A stretch of DNA of 16,944 nucleotides from JAQVEM01 sp964595565 (GCA_964595565.1 CAZQQX010000032.1:1-16944); one strand, 5' to 3'; shown: positions 1-6,362, counted from the stretch's first letter. Numbers and translations: made by a program. Notes: generated from the letters alone by a model not told the origin.

Positions 1-403
1 TAATTATATATACCACTGTTTTCCCATGGCGGTTTAATTTATCTACAGCACTGCTGTCTTTAATTTGTATATTATTTTTCCTTAGATACCCGATACTCAT
101 TACTTTTACTTCTCTCCCATTAACTATTGCATACACGCCTTCCCCGGTTACAGATTTAAATCCGCTAACTTTATATCTACTTTCAGTGGAGCTTGCAATA
201 GCCCTGGCAATAGGATGCGTCGATTTTTCCTCAACAGAAGCTGCATATTTTAATATTTCATTATTATTAAAATCTTCAGACAAACTTATAACATCTGTTA
301 CCCCGAATTCACCCTTTGTAAGGGTTCCTGTTTTATCAAAAATTACGGCGCCTATCTTTCTGGCTCTCTCAAAAGCGGCCCTGTTTCTTATAAGCAAGCA
401 GAT
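1..403 (-). pseudogene. P1B-type heavy-metal ATPase, 5'-truncated remnant (runs off window)
   Basis: The minus strand reads without interruption through the catalytic core of a heavy-metal translocating P-type ATPase. It starts with LLIRNRAAFERARKIGAVIF, then the phosphorylation motif DKTGTLT, the P1B-specific HP dipeptide (in STHPIARAI) and a TGEGV nucleotide-binding motif, and it runs off the left window edge. In intact homologues the residues just before LLIRNR belong to the domain joining the transmembrane CPx segment to the P-domain. Here similarity ends abruptly at about position 398, and an in-frame TAA lies at 404-406. No frame further upstream continues the protein. The whole membrane and actuator part is therefore missing, so the fragment could not pump metal. 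A TTG at 395-397 could start a soluble fragment, but no Shine-Dalgarno supports it. I read it as a decayed CopA/CopB-type copper or zinc exporter gene. An assembly junction is an alternative. Confidence 0.8.
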
Positions 404-511
404 TTACATAATTTACTTTTTTTGGGTACTTACGATTGGACCATTTATTCTTTCAAAAAAAAATTCATAAAGTATATAATATATAAAAATATTAATCATT
501 AATAAAAAAGC
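404..511. other. Short AT-rich gap between truncated ATPase and ABC operon
   Basis: No coding potential is visible. The gap lies between divergent genes and contains the break point of the truncated ATPase and a candidate promoter for the plus-strand operon. The ATPase promoter and 5' half would be expected here but are not present in any frame. Confidence 0.5.
452..480 (+). promoter_or_regulatory. Candidate promoter of the ABC transporter operon
   Basis: A perfect TATAAT at 475-480 lies about 30 bases before the first start codon of the operon. A weak -35-like TTCAAA sits at 452-457 with 17-bp spacing. The -10 match is clear but the -35 is poor, and the surrounding sequence is very AT-rich, so chance matches are possible. 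Confidence 0.4.
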
Positions 512-757
512 ATGGCCAATTTAATAACAGCTGAAATAGAAGCCGTACTGCCGGAATTGTTAAAACTTCTACCCCTGTTTATACCCCTGATTATAATTGA
601 GTACGGGCTTATGATTTTTGCTCTGGTACAGGCTGTAAGAAATGAAGTTTCATATCTTCCAAGATGGGGCTGGATTTTAATAATAGTACTGGTTAATATC
701 ATCGGACCGGTTGTTTTTTTAATAGCAGGCAGGAAGAAAGAAACAGAAAATGATTGA
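512..757 (+). CDS. Small two-helix membrane protein, PLDc_N / YxlE-like
   Basis: This 81-residue protein has two hydrophobic helices, about residues 17-39 and 52-71. They are separated by a short polar loop with a characteristic R-N-E...LPRWGW stretch, and the protein ends in a charged KKETEND tail. The pattern matches the PLDc_N family (N-terminal membrane domain of cardiolipin synthases), which as a stand-alone protein includes YxlE of Bacillus subtilis. There yxlE precedes an ABC ATPase (yxlF) and a permease (yxlG), and the same order is found here. In B. subtilis the YxlD/YxlE proteins are linked to restraint of an ECF sigma factor. No sigma factor gene is present here, so I infer only a membrane partner of the ABC transporter. 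The ATG is preceded by an A-rich AAAAAAG rather than a good Shine-Dalgarno. The stop overlaps the next start (ATGATTGA). Confidence 0.75.
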   Translation: MANLITAEIEAVLPELLKLLPLFIPLIIIEYGLMIFALVQAVRNEVSYLPRWGWILIIVLVNIIGPVVFLIAGRKKETEND

Positions 758-1676
758 AGTTACCGGATTGAGTAAAAAATATGGGAGCCTGGAAGCTCTA
801 AAATCCATAAGTTTTAAGGTAGAAGAAGGCTCGGTATTCGGTTTTATCGGAAGAAACGGCGCCGGTAAGACAACCACCATGAATATCCTGACCGGCCTTT
901 TAAAGTTTGATGATGGAAAAATCTCAATAAAAGGGAAAGATTTCTTAAAGAATAAGCGCGAGCTATCAAGATTAATTGGATACTTACCGGAAACACCCTC
1001 TTTCTATGATTACATGAATTCTTATGAATACCTGAATTTTATGGGCGAGATAATAGGATGCCGTAGTAAGAATCTCAAAAAAACTGTTGAAGAATTACTG
1101 GATAAGGTTAAACTTACCAGACAGGGAAAAAGACGTATCGGTGGATATTCAAGAGGTATGAAACAGAGACTGGCACTTGCAGTAGCATTTATGAACAGCC
1201 CTGAAACTCTCTTTCTCGACGAACCTGCCTCTGCCCTGGACCCCGAGGGGAGAATGGAAATGCTGGAACTCATTGAAGGAATGAGGGATGAACGAATAAC
1301 CATTTTTCTTTCCACCCATATATTAAATGATGCAGAAAGAGTATGTGACAGGATATGCATCATAGATGAAGGAAAGATACTTTTAACCGAGAATTTATCC
1401 AGTTTATATAAAACATATATCCAGCCTATTATTGATGTTGAATTTGAAGATGACCCGGAACATAAGATTGAACCATTAAAAAAGCTTGAATGGGTTGAAA
1501 ACATTAACATAGAGAGTCATAAAGTAAGTATATACGTTAAAGATATAAATACCGCCAGAAGAAAAGTTCTGAAGGAGATCGCAAATCTTGATGCCGGTAT
1601 CATAAGCTACCGTATAAGAAAAAGTACGCTTGAAGATATTTTTATGAGAATGGTAGGTAAAAATGAACTCATTTAA
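750..1676 (+). CDS. ABC transporter ATP-binding protein (YxlF-like)
   Basis: This 308-residue cytoplasmic ATPase energises an ABC-2 type exporter. Walker A is GRNGAGKT at residues 34-41, the signature is YSRGMKQR at 133-140, Walker B is LFLDEP at 154-159, and the H-loop histidine is at 190 in LSTH. The usual Q-loop is replaced by YLPETPSFY near residue 78, as is common in the antibiotic/Na-type export ATPases (CcmA/NatA group). Residues 225-308 form the C-terminal extension typical of that group. The start overlaps the upstream gene by 8 bases and follows AGGAAGAAAG, and the 3' end overlaps the permease gene by 14 bases. This implies strict co-translation of the three genes. The substrate cannot be read from sequence. 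Confidence 0.93.
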   Translation: MIEVTGLSKKYGSLEALKSISFKVEEGSVFGFIGRNGAGKTTTMNILTGLLKFDDGKISIKGKDFLKNKRELSRLIGYLPETPSFYDYMNSYEYLNFMGEIIGCRSKNLKKTVEELLDKVKLTRQGKRRIGGYSRGMKQRLALAVAFMNSPETLFLDEPASALDPEGRMEMLELIEGMRDERITIFLSTHILNDAERVCDRICIIDEGKILLTENLSSLYKTYIQPIIDVEFEDDPEHKIEPLKKLEWVENINIESHKVSIYVKDINTARRKVLKEIANLDAGIISYRIRKSTLEDIFMRMVGKNELI

Positions 1677-2430
1677 AGCTTACTTTAAAAAAGAAGCTAT
1701 TGAAGCCATAAGAACCCATAAATATCTCATTTTATTTGTGGGCACCGTTTTCTGGGCTCTGCTTAATCCATTAATGTTGAAACTTTTACCCATAATATTG
1801 AAAAATTATATCACCGCTGAATTAACTGATATTTTCACCTATTTTACACGCGACAGCGCTTTCCTGAATTTCCTCGGCGACCTGTTCGAGATGGGAACAC
1901 TTTTTATTGCATTTTCACTTATGGGACTAATCTCCAATGAAGTCTACAGGAAAAAACTGACCTTTCCTTATTCCAGGGGAGTAGACCCTGCCGGAATGGT
2001 ACTCGCAAAATACGTCCATTATGCTGCTACTATTTCTATTTTTATATTAATTGCTTTCCTGACCAATTATTTCTATATTAACATCCTGTTCAGCGGGGGG
2101 ATACTTTCAATTGGAATTGTATTAAAATCAGCACTCTTATACATATTTTATTACTGCATATTACTATCCATACTAATTTTCTTCAGCAGCATTTTTAAAA
2201 GAAGTTTAATCACAGGGATAACCATTCTGGTTCTTGGATACAGCTTAAGTTTGTTTAACCGGTTTAAAACTATAAGGGTTTATTTCCCCAATTACCTTTT
2301 ATACAGAGCCGCCGATATACTTAATATTTTTGACAGCTCCCTGGTAAGTACCGCAATCATTTATTTCTGCACAACTATACTGTTTGTTTTCTTAACCATA
2401 TACCGCATGAAAAAAATTGATATTGCCTGA
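1663..2430 (+). CDS. ABC-2 type permease (YxlG-like)
   Basis: This 255-residue integral membrane protein is the membrane partner of the ATPase encoded just upstream, whose 3' end it overlaps. The N-terminus is cytoplasmic and charged (KAYFKKEAIEAIRTHKY). Hydrophobic segments follow at about residues 22-45, 75-95, 122-142, 147-185, 190-210 and 228-248, giving roughly six membrane spans. The KEAIEAIRTHK stretch before the first span is typical of ABC-2 permeases. The S-R-G-V-D-P-A-G cytoplasmic loop near residue 105 is the segment that usually contacts the ATPase in these families. The Shine-Dalgarno is modest (TAGGTAAAA). It ends the operon and converges on the FkbM gene only 27 bases away. 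Confidence 0.85.
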   Translation: MNSFKAYFKKEAIEAIRTHKYLILFVGTVFWALLNPLMLKLLPIILKNYITAELTDIFTYFTRDSAFLNFLGDLFEMGTLFIAFSLMGLISNEVYRKKLTFPYSRGVDPAGMVLAKYVHYAATISIFILIAFLTNYFYINILFSGGILSIGIVLKSALLYIFYYCILLSILIFFSSIFKRSLITGITILVLGYSLSLFNRFKTIRVYFPNYLLYRAADILNIFDSSLVSTAIIYFCTTILFVFLTIYRMKKIDIA

Positions 2431-2431
2431 A

Positions 2432-2448
2432 GTCTGTAGATTATAGAC
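2432..2448. terminator. Weak hairpin between convergent genes
   Basis: GTCTGTA and TATAGAC form a 7-bp stem (one G-T wobble) around a 3-base loop between the permease stop and the end of the FkbM gene. There is no U-tract on either strand, so termination function is only inferred from the convergent location. Confidence 0.2.
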
Positions 2449-2456
2449 AGTTAGAA

Positions 2457-3320
2457 TTAATTAATAAACCTGACATATACATCACCGCTAAAAGAAGTTT
2501 TATAAGGTATGGCCATAAGAATTTCACGTATCTCACTGGCATCAACCCACTTATCCAGAGCAAAAGTCATAGTTTCGCCAAATGAGTAATTAAAATTAAC
2601 CTCTCCAATTGCGCAAAGGTGTTCTATTGATTGCATAGCCTTTTCAATAAGTCCCGGCGTAGGTGTAAATTCAAAAGAAATAATTTTAATTGATTGAGAA
2701 AGTCCCTTTATAACCTGGTATTCAAATCCTTCAACATCTATTTTACAAACCGCCGGTATGCCGTACTCTTTAACCAGCTTATCTAAAGTGGTGACAGGAA
2801 CTTTAACATTACCCTGCCACTGGAATGCTGAAGTAGAGGTAAAAAACATATCACTATTTCTTACAGAATCAATCCATTCTCTCGACATTGATGAAACAGT
2901 ATGTGAATTACTAAGTATTAAGTTTCCTTCACCTTCTTCTGACCCCAGCGCCTTATGGACAAGGAAAACTTTATTATTATTCCCGTATTTTTTTTGTAAT
3001 TTCCTCATACAGATATCCTGTGGCTCAATGGCCACCACTGTAGCACCGAGCTCCAGGAAAATCCCGGTCCTGTTTCCCAAATTAGCGCCTACGTCAAAGC
3101 ACAGGTCCCCTTCATTTACAAACCGGGAATAAAATCTCATTAACTTCTTTTTGCTCAAAATATTTGATACCGCCAGAACAGTAGAATATACAATATTATA
3201 TAACCCGGTAAACCTGAGAACCTTAACAAAAGCATTCAATGCTTTTATAGGTATTAAACCTGACTTGGTGCAGCTTGTTTTACTTTCATTTCTTATCTTA
3301 ATTTTTTTTATATAATTCAT
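2457..3320 (-). CDS. FkbM family SAM-dependent methyltransferase
   Basis: This 287-residue protein carries a class I methyltransferase fold. The SAM-binding motif I is DVGANLG at residues 76-82, the acidic end of strand 2 is EP at 99-100, and the family motif KIDVEGFE is at 193-200, followed by a SFEF strand. FkbM enzymes O-methylate sugars, lipids or polyketides, and the substrate here is not predictable. The first 60 residues are basic and then hydrophobic (a weak amphipathic helix at 32-55), possibly for membrane or partner association. The assigned ATG has no recognisable Shine-Dalgarno, so a shorter start such as Met61, next to RFYSRF, cannot be excluded. The gene is monocistronic, with its own candidate promoter about 75 bases upstream. 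Confidence 0.85.
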   Translation of the reverse strand: MNYIKKIKIRNESKTSCTKSGLIPIKALNAFVKVLRFTGLYNIVYSTVLAVSNILSKKKLMRFYSRFVNEGDLCFDVGANLGNRTGIFLELGATVVAIEPQDICMRKLQKKYGNNNKVFLVHKALGSEEGEGNLILSNSHTVSSMSREWIDSVRNSDMFFTSTSAFQWQGNVKVPVTTLDKLVKEYGIPAVCKIDVEGFEYQVIKGLSQSIKIISFEFTPTPGLIEKAMQSIEHLCAIGEVNFNYSFGETMTFALDKWVDASEIREILMAIPYKTSFSGDVYVRFIN

Positions 3321-3396
3321 AATACCCGGTTTAAATCATCACTCCCCTGAAAGGCTTACTTACACAAAAAAATTAGAGATAGAAGTACTAATTAGA

Positions 3397-3426
3397 ATAA
3401 TACTACCACCGTAAAAATACTGTAAA
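3397..3426 (-). promoter_or_regulatory. Candidate promoter of the FkbM gene
   Basis: On the minus strand TTTACA (3421-3426) and TATTAT (3397-3402) are separated by 18 bases, giving a transcript start near 3390 and a leader of about 70 bases. It points at the FkbM gene. The inverted repeat at 3447-3516 lies just upstream of the -35. Confidence 0.4.
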
Positions 3427-3446
3427 GCTTAACCCTAAAAGATTTT

Positions 3447-3516
3447 TAGCAGATAAAAGGCAAAAAAACGTTGACATATAATATACAGATTTTATCTATA
3501 TCCCTTTTATCTGCTA
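3447..3516. repeat. 14-bp perfect inverted repeat with a third motif copy
   Basis: TAGCAGATAAAAGG at 3447-3460 is repeated as its exact reverse complement at 3503-3516, leaving 42 bases between the arms. Inside lies another partial copy of the core, TTTTATCTA at about 3490-3498, in the same orientation as the right arm. The gap is between the RRM gene and the FkbM gene. It could be a protein-binding site cluster, a long-loop RNA hairpin at the end of the RRM transcript, or a remnant of an inserted element. A TTGACA at 3471 lies in the loop on the plus strand, but no plus-strand gene follows it closely. Confidence 0.6.
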
Positions 3517-3563
3517 TTAGATTAAATTAATTTTATATCGAAGTTTGATTATTTAACATAATA

Positions 3564-3830
3564 CTAATATCTTCGATATTCTCTCTGTGGTCTCTCTCTT
3601 CTGGGACGAGCTTCATCAACTTTTAAAGTACGGCCGGAAAAATCACTGCCGTCCAGTTCCTCTTTCGCCTTTTCCGCTTCAGATGGATCAGACATCTCGA
3701 CAAACCCGAACCCTCTGCCCGGGATTATGTCAATCTGATTGACTTTGCCGTACTTAGAGAATAGCTCTTCAAGCTGCTCATTAGTAGCGGAATAATCAAG
3801 ATTTCCAACATATAGCTTACTACCTTGCAT
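3564..3830 (-). CDS. RRM-type RNA-binding protein
   Basis: This 88-residue protein is a single RNA recognition motif. RNP2 is LYVGNL at residues 6-11 and RNP1 is RGFGFVEM at 39-46, with the aromatic residues that stack on RNA bases. A short basic arginine-rich tail follows (RPRRERPQREYRR). The length and layout match bacterial single-RRM proteins known from cyanobacteria, Chloroflexi and some anaerobes, where several are cold-inducible RNA chaperones. A strong AAGGAGGT lies 8 bases before the ATG. The candidate promoter implies an unusually long leader of about 110 bases, which holds a sequence complementary to the Shine-Dalgarno and suggests control at translation. It is monocistronic. Confidence 0.92.
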   Translation of the reverse strand: MQGSKLYVGNLDYSATNEQLEELFSKYGKVNQIDIIPGRGFGFVEMSDPSEAEKAKEELDGSDFSGRTLKVDEARPRRERPQREYRRY

Positions 3831-3837
3831 TTATCTA

Positions 3838-3886
3838 ACCTCCTTCTTCTCATTTCCTCAAGCCTAATAACATTACCTTTGGAGGT
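3838..3886 (-). promoter_or_regulatory. Leader hairpin that could mask the RRM ribosome-binding site
   Basis: In the minus-strand leader ACCTCC (complement of 3881-3886) can pair with the ribosome-binding GGAGGT (complement of 3838-3843). Three more pairs (TCT with AGA) can form beyond a single bulged base. The loop is 37 bases. If it forms, it sequesters the Shine-Dalgarno, as expected of a thermosensor-like or protein-regulated leader. Complementarity to a consensus ribosome site can occur by chance. Confidence 0.35.
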
Positions 3887-3947
3887 AGAAGCAAGATATT
3901 TGCCCTCTCACTATGAAGCAATATTATTAAACATAAGATAGTAAAAT

Positions 3948-3977
3948 ATTATAACTTTTTTTGAGAAAAATAGCCAA
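3948..3977 (-). promoter_or_regulatory. Candidate promoter of the RRM gene
   Basis: On the minus strand TTGGCT (3972-3977) and a perfect TATAAT (3948-3953) are 18 bases apart. The predicted start near 3941 gives a leader of about 110 bases before the RRM start codon. Confidence 0.45.
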
Positions 3978-4039
3978 TAACTCTTTTTATATTAAAATTT
4001 AGAAAAAATGCTAACTTTTGATTTATCGAAATTCCGCTT

Positions 4040-4201
4040 ATCCTTCAATGCAGCAATTTTACCTGATAGCATCCCCTTATCAGATATTTCACAGTTGGGC
4101 AGATACACTTTCTGCACAGCCGGACCCGGTCATCTCAACGGCCAGCAGGCAAGGTGACCGGCTGCCTGTACCATTGCATCAGGAGCCTGGGCAGCCTTTT
4201 T
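4040..4201 (+). ncRNA. Candidate structured leader or small RNA with attenuator-like fold
   Basis: This gene-free, GC-richer stretch folds on the plus strand into ordered hairpins. CTGATA/TATCAG is at 4063-4083 with a 9-base loop, and GCAGA/TCTGC is at 4099-4115. CAGCCGG (4117-4123) can then pair with CCGGCTG (4158-4164), or alternatively CCGGTCA (4126-4132) with TGACCGG (4155-4161). Those pairings compete with the terminator arm GGCTGCC (4160-4166), which pairs with GGCAGCC (4190-4196) before five Ts. Such mutually exclusive helices are the hallmark of a transcription attenuator or riboswitch, here about 60 bases upstream of the PlsY-like gene. I do not recognise any known riboswitch class (TPP, FMN, SAM, cobalamin, c-di-GMP, T-box and others were considered). 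No convincing plus-strand promoter is seen upstream. It could equally be an independent small RNA. Confidence 0.5.
4160..4201 (+). terminator. Intrinsic terminator upstream of the PlsY-like gene
   Basis: GGCTGCC and GGCAGCC form a 7-bp GC-rich stem, with an additional CCTG/CAGG possible inside the loop, immediately followed by TTTTT. It is oriented on the plus strand although no plus-strand protein gene lies upstream. It therefore must end a leader or small RNA. Confidence 0.6.
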
Positions 4202-4228
4202 AAATCATTATTTTAAACGTCTTCTTAA

Positions 4229-4234
4229 TATAAT
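4229..4234 (+). promoter_or_regulatory. Possible -10 box for the PlsY-like gene
   Basis: A perfect TATAAT lies 25 bases before the ATG, after the terminator, but no -35-like hexamer is found at 16-18 bases. If used, the PlsY-like gene would be transcribed independently of the upstream terminated RNA, with a very short leader. Confidence 0.25.
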
Positions 4235-4259
4235 AAAATTTTTGTGATAGATTATATAT

Positions 4260-4904
4260 ATGGATAATATAAAAATACTTGAATTTATAAGAAACACTGG
4301 ACTAATAATAATATGCTACTTCATAGGGGCCATACCTTTCTGTAATGTAATAGCTAAAATTCATAGCAAAAAAGACCTGAGAAAAATCGGAGATAAAAAC
4401 CCCGGTGGATGGAATCTAGTATTCAATGTATCAAAATTCTGGGGAGTTTTAGGAATAATATTTGACATCCTGAAAGGCTTTTTATCCTATTTTATTATCC
4501 TGAGAATTACCGGTTCAGAAATGGTGGCCATGCTTGCAGGTTGCGCCGCTGTAGCAGGACACAACTATTCACCTTACATGAAACTGACAGGCGGCAAAGG
4601 GCTGGCATCCACAATCGGCTTTTTAATTGCAGCAAATCCATTTACTATCCTGGCTTTTGGGTCCGGTATACTCCTGTCAATTTTTATTACAAAGAACATG
4701 ATATGGTCTGTGATCTCAGCCATTGTCTTCTCGGGCGTATTCCTGTATCTGTTAAAAAACTCTTCACTGTATTTAATTATGGCACTTTTGCTTCTAATAA
4801 TTATCATACCCAAATATATTAACCATTCAATAACCATTGCCCATAATTTTAAATTTAGAAAGGAAAAAACTTTAAAGGACCTGTTCACACCAAAGATAAG
4901 ATAA
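4260..4904 (+). CDS. plsY: PlsY-like glycerol-3-phosphate acyltransferase, divergent
   Basis: This 214-residue polytopic membrane protein is of the PlsY family, which transfers the acyl group from acyl-phosphate to glycerol-3-phosphate in the first step of phospholipid synthesis. Hydrophobic segments lie at about residues 13-33, 62-83, 86-101, 117-139, 142-160 and 166-187. Three conserved cytosolic loops are visible. The first is IPFCNVIAK...KIGDKNPGGWN (44-52), where canonical PlsY has GSGNxGATN. The second is FDILKG (68-73). The third is GH...TGGKGLAS (100-117), matching GHxxxxFxGGKGVAT. The altered first motif suggests a divergent subfamily, possibly with a different acceptor. The ATG has no clear Shine-Dalgarno. 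The gene follows a terminator-bearing structured element and converges with a GT2 glycosyltransferase, fitting lipid or glycolipid synthesis. Confidence 0.78.
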   Translation: MDNIKILEFIRNTGLIIICYFIGAIPFCNVIAKIHSKKDLRKIGDKNPGGWNLVFNVSKFWGVLGIIFDILKGFLSYFIILRITGSEMVAMLAGCAAVAGHNYSPYMKLTGGKGLASTIGFLIAANPFTILAFGSGILLSIFITKNMIWSVISAIVFSGVFLYLLKNSSLYLIMALLLLIIIIPKYINHSITIAHNFKFRKEKTLKDLFTPKIR

Positions 4905-4924
4905 TTATTCTGGTCTTATATCTT
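4893..4924. terminator. Possible bidirectional terminator between convergent genes
   Basis: AAGATAAGA (4893-4901) and TCTTATATCTT (4914-4924) form a stem with a two-base bulge around a 12-base loop. It overlaps the end of the PlsY-like gene and abuts the glycosyltransferase stop, and is followed by a few Ts on the plus strand. The stem is AT-rich and weak. Confidence 0.35.
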
Positions 4925-6118
4925 TTAGTCAGTATTATCATTTACCAGCTTTAGTTCATCTTCATTTCTTACATCATATATTCTACCCTTCCAGTTTACA
5001 CCCACCCCGATTATGGTGCTTAAAATAGAATTTATGGCAATAAGTATAAGATAAATTATAGAATAGGGATGAAGTAATATATCCACTGCCTTGCACTTAA
5101 ATCTCAGTGATAAAATTAACTTTGTAATTAAAATAATAACTATCTGAAGGGCTATAATTTTAAGCATTGCCACAGGCCAGTCATAAATTATCCCAAGGGG
5201 GAGCATTAAAAAAGGAAACAAAAATATAGCCATTACCACTATGACAGCAACAGATATTATATGTAGCTTATAATCAAAAGCAGCAAACAATACTTTTGAA
5301 TATCCACTGACAACTCCTCTGAAATTTCTGTACATCCTGCAATATAAATTATTTCGCCCATCAAAAATCATAAATTTATATCCGTACTTTTTTACCTGCT
5401 TGGATATTTTTATATCTTCCAGCACTTCTCTTTTGACCGACTTATGGCCCCCTATTTTTTCATAAACTTCCCTTTTAAAAAGCATAAATTGCCCTATTGC
5501 AACAGAAAACAGCGTACTTTTTGCTTTTCTTATTAGGTAAAGCGGCATAAAGCATAATATCATATAATTTCCAAAAGGTACCATCATCCTTTCATGCATG
5601 GTAACCATTATCTGTTTTGCAAACACCGAGAGTGCATCCAGATTATTTTTTATAAGCGAGGCGAGCGAACTTGATATTGAGTCAGGGAAGTGAAGAGTAT
5701 CTGCATCGGTGAAAATAAAATATTCTCCCCGGGCATATTCTGATAATTGATGGCAGGCATAATTTTTGCCCATCCAGCCTTTTTTTAATTCTTTTCCATG
5801 ATATAACTTTATTCTTTTATCTTTTTTTGAAAGTTCCTCCACTATTTCTGCGGTGTTATCAGTGGAATTATCATCAAGAACAAGTATTTCAATGCTGGAA
5901 TAATCCTGTTTGGTAAGAGACAGCAGGCATCTTTTTATATTTTCTCCTTCGTTCCTGGCAGGAATAAGAACGGATATAAGCGGTTTTTTATCCAGTATAT
6001 TTTGTGGCAGTTTAAACTTTGATGTATCCTTAAAAAGAATATTATTTAAAAGAAAATTAGCCAGCACAAAAAGAAGAATCCCTGTAATTACATATTGATA
6101 TAATAAAAATATATCCAT
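4925..6118 (-). CDS. Membrane-anchored family 2 glycosyltransferase (CrtQ/CruC-like)
   Basis: This 397-residue protein has an N-terminal membrane anchor (about 5-27) and a GT-A domain with SVLIPARNEGENI at 49-61. It carries DDNS at 82-85, the metal-binding DAD at 138-140, the acceptor-side LEDI at 233-236, and three or more C-terminal spans between 285 and 380. It closes with GVNWKGRIYD, a C-terminal motif shared by carotenoid and lipid glycosyltransferases of the CrtQ/CruC group. GT2 enzymes of this layout use a nucleotide-sugar on the cytoplasmic face and a lipid acceptor in the membrane. The specific acceptor is unknown. No carotenoid genes are in view, so a glycolipid role is the safer inference. 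The start is not supported by a good Shine-Dalgarno. It converges with the PlsY-like gene. Confidence 0.85.
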   Translation of the reverse strand: MDIFLLYQYVITGILLFVLANFLLNNILFKDTSKFKLPQNILDKKPLISVLIPARNEGENIKRCLLSLTKQDYSSIEILVLDDNSTDNTAEIVEELSKKDKRIKLYHGKELKKGWMGKNYACHQLSEYARGEYFIFTDADTLHFPDSISSSLASLIKNNLDALSVFAKQIMVTMHERMMVPFGNYMILCFMPLYLIRKAKSTLFSVAIGQFMLFKREVYEKIGGHKSVKREVLEDIKISKQVKKYGYKFMIFDGRNNLYCRMYRNFRGVVSGYSKVLFAAFDYKLHIISVAVIVVMAIFLFPFLMLPLGIIYDWPVAMLKIIALQIVIILITKLILSLRFKCKAVDILLHPYSIIYLILIAINSILSTIIGVGVNWKGRIYDVRNEDELKLVNDNTD

Positions 6119-6327
6119 ATCTTAATTTAAAAAAGTAATGCAGCTTTTAATTATACCATACTTTATAATAGAACAATTAAAGTATTTTTATTATTTCTCC
6201 TGCATTCTCCCTGTAATAAAACAATAAGCACTAATATACATTAACACCGGTTTAGACGTTATTTTTAATATTTTTATTCAAACTTTTTTAATTAAGTAAG
6301 AAATTCTTATATATTTAACGCACTCCC

Positions 6328-6362
6328 AAAAAAAAATTCGGACAGCACCTGACCGGGGTCAG
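6328..6362 (-). repeat. REP-like palindrome with T9 tail at the 3' end of the glutamate synthase operon
   Basis: The 14-base palindrome CTGACCGGGGTCAG (6349-6362) is followed on the minus strand by GTGCTGTCCGAA and nine Ts. The GXGXG gene's TGA stop (6359-6361) lies inside the palindrome. The CTGACCCC-type core resembles the ends of REP elements and REP-associated (IS200-like) transposase units. It may instead simply terminate the operon, although the T-run is 12 bases from the stem. No transposase gene is adjacent. Confidence 0.4.

Noticed and set aside
186..470. Plus-strand frame of 94 codons
   Set aside because: It is antisense to the clear P-type ATPase reading frame and its product has no recognisable pattern.
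1022..1510. Minus-strand frame of 162 codons
   Set aside because: Antisense shadow of the ABC ATPase, whose motifs are unambiguous. The product is serine-rich without motifs.
3471..3500. TTGACA-like promoter on the plus strand
   Set aside because: The matching -10 is poor, and the next plus-strand gene is about 760 bases away beyond an oppositely oriented gene.
4018..4203. Plus-strand frame of 61 codons
   Set aside because: It coincides with the structured element and runs into the terminator. No Shine-Dalgarno is present, and the composition does not look coding.
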